Source: a virus. From it: a stretch of DNA of 24,730 bases. Where the stretch lies: positions 1 through 24,730 of the IMG/VR virus record IMGVR_UViG_3300030098_003980. One strand, 5' to 3'. How positions within the stretch are numbered: the first letter of the stretch is position 1; each line of letters starts with the position of its first letter. Made by a program: the position numbers and the translations under genes. The notes below the pieces were generated by a model, which did not search any database, had not been told where the DNA came from, and worked only from the letters and a program-made list of their open reading frames with translations. Positions 20,888 through 24,730 of the stretch are shown here, in pieces.

Positions 20888-21205
20888 ATGTCAAATTTCT
20901 TTGAAGATGATGGTTCTGTACTAGCTCATGTAATGCTAGGAATAAAAAATAGTACACCGCCTAAAAAACATAAAGAGTATGCTAGAAAGGATGGCAAAGT
21001 AGCTGATAATAGAATATATGTATGCCCTAAATGCGAAAGAGGATGGGAGCATTTGATATGTAGTACAGGAGCTGAAAGAATAAAGGATACTATATTATAT
21101 TCTACTAATATAGTAAAGTATAAAAAACAACGTAAAATATGTAAAAATTGTTTACCTAAGGTTAGTATCGAAAAAAGAATAAAAGTCCCGTATTCGGGAG
21201 ATTAG
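20888..21205 (+). CDS. Small zinc-ribbon protein, last rightward gene
   Basis: I start at MSNFFEDDGS (20888), preceded by AAAGGA; an in-frame upstream ATG (20840) lies inside the previous gene. The 105-residue product has CPKC (46-49) and CKNC (85-88), with an extra Cys at 58, a zinc ribbon with a long central loop (ERIKDTILYSTNIVKY). Its last codons contain the hairpin of the opposing terminator. Function is unknown. Confidence 0.65.
   Translation: MSNFFEDDGSVLAHVMLGIKNSTPPKKHKEYARKDGKVADNRIYVCPKCERGWEHLICSTGAERIKDTILYSTNIVKYKKQRKICKNCLPKVSIEKRIKVPYSGD
21171..21199 (-). terminator. Terminator-like hairpin for the leftward transcript
   Basis: TCCCG (21186-21190) pairs with CGGGA (21195-21199) around TATT. 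On the minus strand the stem is followed by CTTTTATTCTTTTTT, a T-rich tail, so it should end leftward transcription just past the 194-residue gene. It lies within the end of the opposing zinc-ribbon gene, marking the convergence point. Confidence 0.6.
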
Positions 21206-21210
21206 ACCCC

Positions 21211-21795
21211 TTAAAATGGATTCTGCTCTAATATCTTCTGTATCCATTTGGTAGTTAGATACTCTTTACCAGCTTTATCAGCTCCGCCAGCATCAAGTTT
21301 AGGGCCAAATTTTCTAGCAGCATCTTCCATCACTTCATATTTTTTCTTTTCTCTGTCCGCCACTTTCCTTAAAGCTTTTATCATCTTTGGATAATCTTTA
21401 GTTTTTTTCAATAATCTCATAGCCCCTCCTATTGGAATTAAATCTTCTGGCATAATCAATGGCTCAAATGGCTCATCTGGTATTCCCATTGTATACTGAG
21501 GTGGTTGGCTTAAAGCTTCCATAAGTAAATTTCTATGAGCTTGAGCTTTATTTTTTTGCTGAGGTTTTCCTACAAAACTTGTAGAAGCTATTGAACCATC
21601 CTTATTATAGTTTTTTCTTATCCATCTTTGAGGATTGTCTGGGTTGCCTTGTTCTCCCATTAACTGAACTCTTGAATGAGAAGGTTGATTATTAATTTCA
21701 TCTTCCAATAGCAATCTATCTATTGAACTATGAGCTGTGTTGTCAGCTACCGCTGATTGTAAATATCCTAGTATTGGCGGTCTATTATTTGCCAT
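21211..21795 (-). CDS. Unknown protein downstream of the large virion protein
   Basis: AAAAGGGAT precedes the ATG. The 194-residue product begins MANNRPPILGYLQSAVADN. It is polar and Gln/Pro-rich to about residue 100 (QPPQYTMGIPDEPFEPLI), then has a short hydrophobic stretch (LIPIGGAMRLL) and a Lys-rich helical region (KTKDYPKMIKALRKVADREKKKYEVM). It is separated from the large protein gene by two bases and shares its transcript, so a virion or ejection role is inferred. No domain is recognised. Confidence 0.6.
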   Translation of the reverse strand: MANNRPPILGYLQSAVADNTAHSSIDRLLLEDEINNQPSHSRVQLMGEQGNPDNPQRWIRKNYNKDGSIASTSFVGKPQQKNKAQAHRNLLMEALSQPPQYTMGIPDEPFEPLIMPEDLIPIGGAMRLLKKTKDYPKMIKALRKVADREKKKYEVMEDAARKFGPKLDAGGADKAGKEYLTTKWIQKILEQNPF

Positions 21796-21797
21796 TG

Positions 21798-24730
21798 TTA
21801 TCCCTTTTTGTAATATATATTTCTGTATTTAGCAATTGCTTGATAAAAATTTAATTGTTTTTCTCTGTATGTATTCATTATGCTATTTTCTTCATCTCTA
21901 TCTTCAGGGCTTAAAGAATCAAAATACTCCATATATCTCGATTTCCCAGTACGACCCATAGTTTTCATCCAGCTTTTTGGCAATGGCTGAAGACTTGAAA
22001 TTGTTCTTTTTAATCTTTCACGAGCATCTTTTTCAGCTAGAAGATAATTTGTGATACCTTTTTCACTCATGATTCTATGAGTTAAAAATGCTAAAGATGT
22101 ATAATATGTTTTAGCTATTATAGCTGGGTCATCATGCCAAAATACATCTCTTAATGCTCTGTAGTGAGGAGTTTTAGCATTGATACCATCTTCATAATCA
22201 AGATTAATTTGGTCTTTAGGATAATATGTATCTAAAAATTTATATTGTCTCCTCTTTGAATCATCATATCTTTTTATATCTTTTTCAGTACGATTTTTTA
22301 TAGCTCTTTCAGTAGCACCATACAATGCTACAATCTCTTTCATCCCATCTCCAAATGCAGTGCTTCCAAACTTTTTACCTTGAACAAAATCCCATAAATT
22401 ATCCCATACTGTTTCTACATTTCTTAGTGGTACTGGATAATAAGCTTCTTCCCATCCACCATATTCATTAGAAGCATTGCTAAACAAAGCAAGTCCTTCA
22501 GCTTTTATAAAATAATCAAACCATTGAGATGGAGTATCTTTAAATTTATTTACCCGTTCTTCATCAAATACAAAATCATAAGCTGCGTAAAGAGCTTTAC
22601 CAGACAATGTTGATAAAGCAATATATTTCATAGCTGGCACCATATTACCATCAACGACAACAGGCTTAACAACATTCTTTGCAACTGTATCTGTTATTCT
22701 GTAAGCAACTCTGTAGAATAGAGTTAGTGGTTTAGCCCATCCTTTACCCATCCAATAAGGAATATATGGTAAGTCTCCACTACCCTGAGTAATAATATGA
22801 GCTTGTTGGCTAGCCTGTCTTCTTTCAATTTCATTTAACCTGAACTTATAAGCTTTGCCATTATCATTATAATGTTTGATATGAGCTTGCCTTTCAGTCC
22901 TATATCTTTGTATCATGCTATTAACTTGTTCTGGAGTAAACTCTAATACATCTCTAAGTATACGTCTACTATCATTTATACTAACACCTTTAGTAGCTGG
23001 ATTTTTTTTCATTGCCATATTAGCTATATGTATTTCAGCAGAAAAAGGGCCAATGGATTGAGCGACTGTACGATTAAGTATTTCAGTAGTCCTCATAAGT
23101 CCAAGATTTGGTAGCCATCTTTTCATAAATCCAGAAAGAGGGCTTGTTGTTAAATGCAAATCAAAACTAGATTGATATGTAGCTCCTGTTTGCTCTGCGT
23201 ATTCTTTTGCACTTGACCATTTTCTAAAGAACTCACCTCTTGGATTTAGCAATCCATAGTCTCTTGATAAATATGATTGCCATAATTCCCTACCAGTAAA
23301 CACAGTTGCATTTTGAACATTACCTAAAAATAAATTCTTAAGACCACTAAGAGGAGAAGAAAGTCCAGATATAGCAGACCACCTAGAAATAGGATTCATT
23401 ACTTTACTAAATATAGATTGCTTTTCTCCGTAAATCTGACTTTCCATTATCTTTTTAGACCAATCTTTATAGTATGGGTCTTCTGTTTGTCTAGCTAATC
23501 CATCAGATATTCTATCTATTGTTGCATTTATTCGTCCTTTGCCATCTCCCCAAGCATAATATGAAGATGTTGAGTGAGCTAATCCACTACTATAATTATC
23601 AATAACATTAACATAGTCAGTATCGTAAACCTTTATTCTTTTGCCAATCTTATATTGATTGTCTCCTACAATCATTGTCTCACCAACTTGATAAGGTTTG
23701 CCATTTTCTTTAAATGCCATATTTTTATCCATTGGTATTATATCTCCAAATCCACCTTTGCCTCTGGAAATATATATATATGCTGGTAGGTCAGCTATCC
23801 TAGTATATTGTTGACCATAAATATTTTTCTTACTATGTACTTTTTGAATATCTTTTATTAATTGTTTAGCTCTAGCAAACCCTTCATCAAACCCTAATAG
23901 TTTTAATTCTTTATCATTTCTAGCCATATACGCCGCAGCTTTATCTAAAGCATCTCCCGGCCCATTAATAAAATCAAAGAACTCCTGAGTAACTTGCTTC
24001 CTTGAATAGTCTTTTATATAATGATGTTTAGATTTTTTTGTATCTATAGCTACTCTTTCGCCAAATTCATTTATAACAACAGGCTTACCTTTAAAAGCTT
24101 GTTTGCTAATTATAGCTTCTCCTCTCATCCATTTAAGAATGCTATTGATTTGGGCGTTATGCAATTCAAAATCTTTATTTATGTCAACAAGTTTTATTTT
24201 ATTACCTTGAATATCATATACCTCTACAAATGGAACTCTTTTTAATGTTCGAGTAGACGTATCTCTTATATAAGAATTAGAACTTATTTGAGCTATGGCA
24301 GCTTCATCATAATATTTTCTATATCTACTTATCACAGCATCTAATCCATTTACTTCCCTACCTTCACTATCTTGTATTTTTATTTTTTGTAATTTTTCAG
24401 CAAAGGCTTTACTTTCTTTTGAATTTCTCATACCAGCAAATGTTTCATCAAGGTAAGCTTGTATATGGTCATTTACCTGTCTTAATGTTACCCCAGTACC
24501 TTTTAAGTCACGCTTTAGTGAATTATGTAAATTAACTGTAAGACCCATAAATGTATTTCTAAATCTTGAAGCTTGTTTTTGTCTAAAACTTTGTTCAGCC
24601 CCATAACCACCAAGAGCTTCTCCTATTGCCCCAGTACCAAGTATTGTTTCTTTTATTTTAGTACCTGCCATTTTTAACATCTTGGCATATTTATTTGAAG
24701 TTATTTTACCAACAAAATTTTCAGGAGGAA
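21798..24730 (-). CDS. Large virion-type protein (5' end outside window)
   Basis: The frame stays open to the window edge: upstream of the first internal Met (24680) it reads PPENFVGKITSNKYAK, so the true start is probably beyond 24730 and at least 977 residues are present. The sequence is long, helical and repeat-free, with basic and aromatic segments, for example GLSSPLSGLKNLFLGNVQNA, WLPNLGLMRTTEIL and YIPYWMGKGWAKPLTLFYRV. Such stretches resemble ejection-type or large polyvalent-associated proteins of phages. Some hydrophobic stretches (KYIALSTLSGKALYAAYDFV) could touch membranes. Its leftward orientation matches the head operon, consistent with late expression. The ejection role is an inference. 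Confidence 0.6.
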   Translation of the reverse strand, partial: PPENFVGKITSNKYAKMLKMAGTKIKETILGTGAIGEALGGYGAEQSFRQKQASRFRNTFMGLTVNLHNSLKRDLKGTGVTLRQVNDHIQAYLDETFAGMRNSKESKAFAEKLQKIKIQDSEGREVNGLDAVISRYRKYYDEAAIAQISSNSYIRDTSTRTLKRVPFVEVYDIQGNKIKLVDINKDFELHNAQINSILKWMRGEAIISKQAFKGKPVVINEFGERVAIDTKKSKHHYIKDYSRKQVTQEFFDFINGPGDALDKAAAYMARNDKELKLLGFDEGFARAKQLIKDIQKVHSKKNIYGQQYTRIADLPAYIYISRGKGGFGDIIPMDKNMAFKENGKPYQVGETMIVGDNQYKIGKRIKVYDTDYVNVIDNYSSGLAHSTSSYYAWGDGKGRINATIDRISDGLARQTEDPYYKDWSKKIMESQIYGEKQSIFSKVMNPISRWSAISGLSSPLSGLKNLFLGNVQNATVFTGRELWQSYLSRDYGLLNPRGEFFRKWSSAKEYAEQTGATYQSSFDLHLTTSPLSGFMKRWLPNLGLMRTTEILNRTVAQSIGPFSAEIHIANMAMKKNPATKGVSINDSRRILRDVLEFTPEQVNSMIQRYRTERQAHIKHYNDNGKAYKFRLNEIERRQASQQAHIITQGSGDLPYIPYWMGKGWAKPLTLFYRVAYRITDTVAKNVVKPVVVDGNMVPAMKYIALSTLSGKALYAAYDFVFDEERVNKFKDTPSQWFDYFIKAEGLALFSNASNEYGGWEEAYYPVPLRNVETVWDNLWDFVQGKKFGSTAFGDGMKEIVALYGATERAIKNRTEKDIKRYDDSKRRQYKFLDTYYPKDQINLDYEDGINAKTPHYRALRDVFWHDDPAIIAKTYYTSLAFLTHRIMSEKGITNYLLAEKDARERLKRTISSLQPLPKSWMKTMGRTGKSRYMEYFDSLSPEDRDEENSIMNTYREKQLNFYQAIAKYRNIYYKKG

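Noticed and set aside
1-24730. Stop-codon reassignment
   Set aside because: TAA, TAG and TGA all end well-supported genes at compact junctions, so a standard bacterial code fits.

Overview
The window is a piece of a tailed double-stranded DNA phage or prophage genome (Caudoviricetes). It carries a portal protein, both terminase subunits, a phage replication and recombination set and a very large virion-type protein. Genes are densely packed, with ATGA and TAATG overlaps at most junctions. The DNA is strongly A+T-rich, prefers AGA and ATA codons in most genes, uses ordinary AAGGAG-type ribosome binding sites, and uses TAA, TAG and TGA all as stops. The host cannot be named from the sequence. 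I saw no integrase, tRNA, rRNA, insertion sequence or CRISPR array, and no DNA polymerase in this part.

Layout. (1) Positions 1-6337 read leftward as the head and packaging operon. In transcription order it holds a 39-residue cationic peptide, a cysteine-rich protein, a 65-residue protein, a calcineurin-type phosphoesterase, TerS, a small zinc-ribbon protein, a basic linker protein, TerL, the portal, and the start of a probable scaffold. (2) Positions 6338-6780 are a divergent control region with AT direct repeats, iteron-like repeats, a DnaA-box-like site and promoter-like sequences; this is the best candidate replication origin. (3) Positions 6781-21205 read rightward. First come small unknown and membrane proteins (6781-8865). 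Next is a MoxR-type AAA+ ATPase, a VWA-domain protein and a third unknown protein (9016-12862). Then follow an RHH-like regulator, a Cas4-like nuclease, four small proteins (three of them membrane proteins), a Rad52-like annealing protein candidate, a possible ssDNA-binding protein, a DnaB-family helicase, an Hjc-like nuclease, a second possible nuclease, a DNA methyltransferase and an SSB-like protein with a DDVPF tail. (4) Positions 24730-21211 read leftward again: a very large virion-type protein that runs off the window, plus a 194-residue companion. They converge on the rightward operon at a hairpin near 21190 that looks like a terminator for the leftward transcript.

How it works together. 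The rightward arm looks like early and replication functions: helicase loading, strand annealing, nuclease processing and methylation. The leftward arms look like late functions: packaging, head and ejection. The most unusual points are the AAA+/VWA/unknown trio set between structured noncoding islands; a series of compact intercistronic RNA-like structures at 4979-5040, 8594-8627, 8874-8967, 12874-12999, 14441-14588 and 19027-19083; a zinc-ribbon gene at 17870 with no ATG, GTG or TTG start before its zinc motif; and several very short genes that standard length cutoffs miss.
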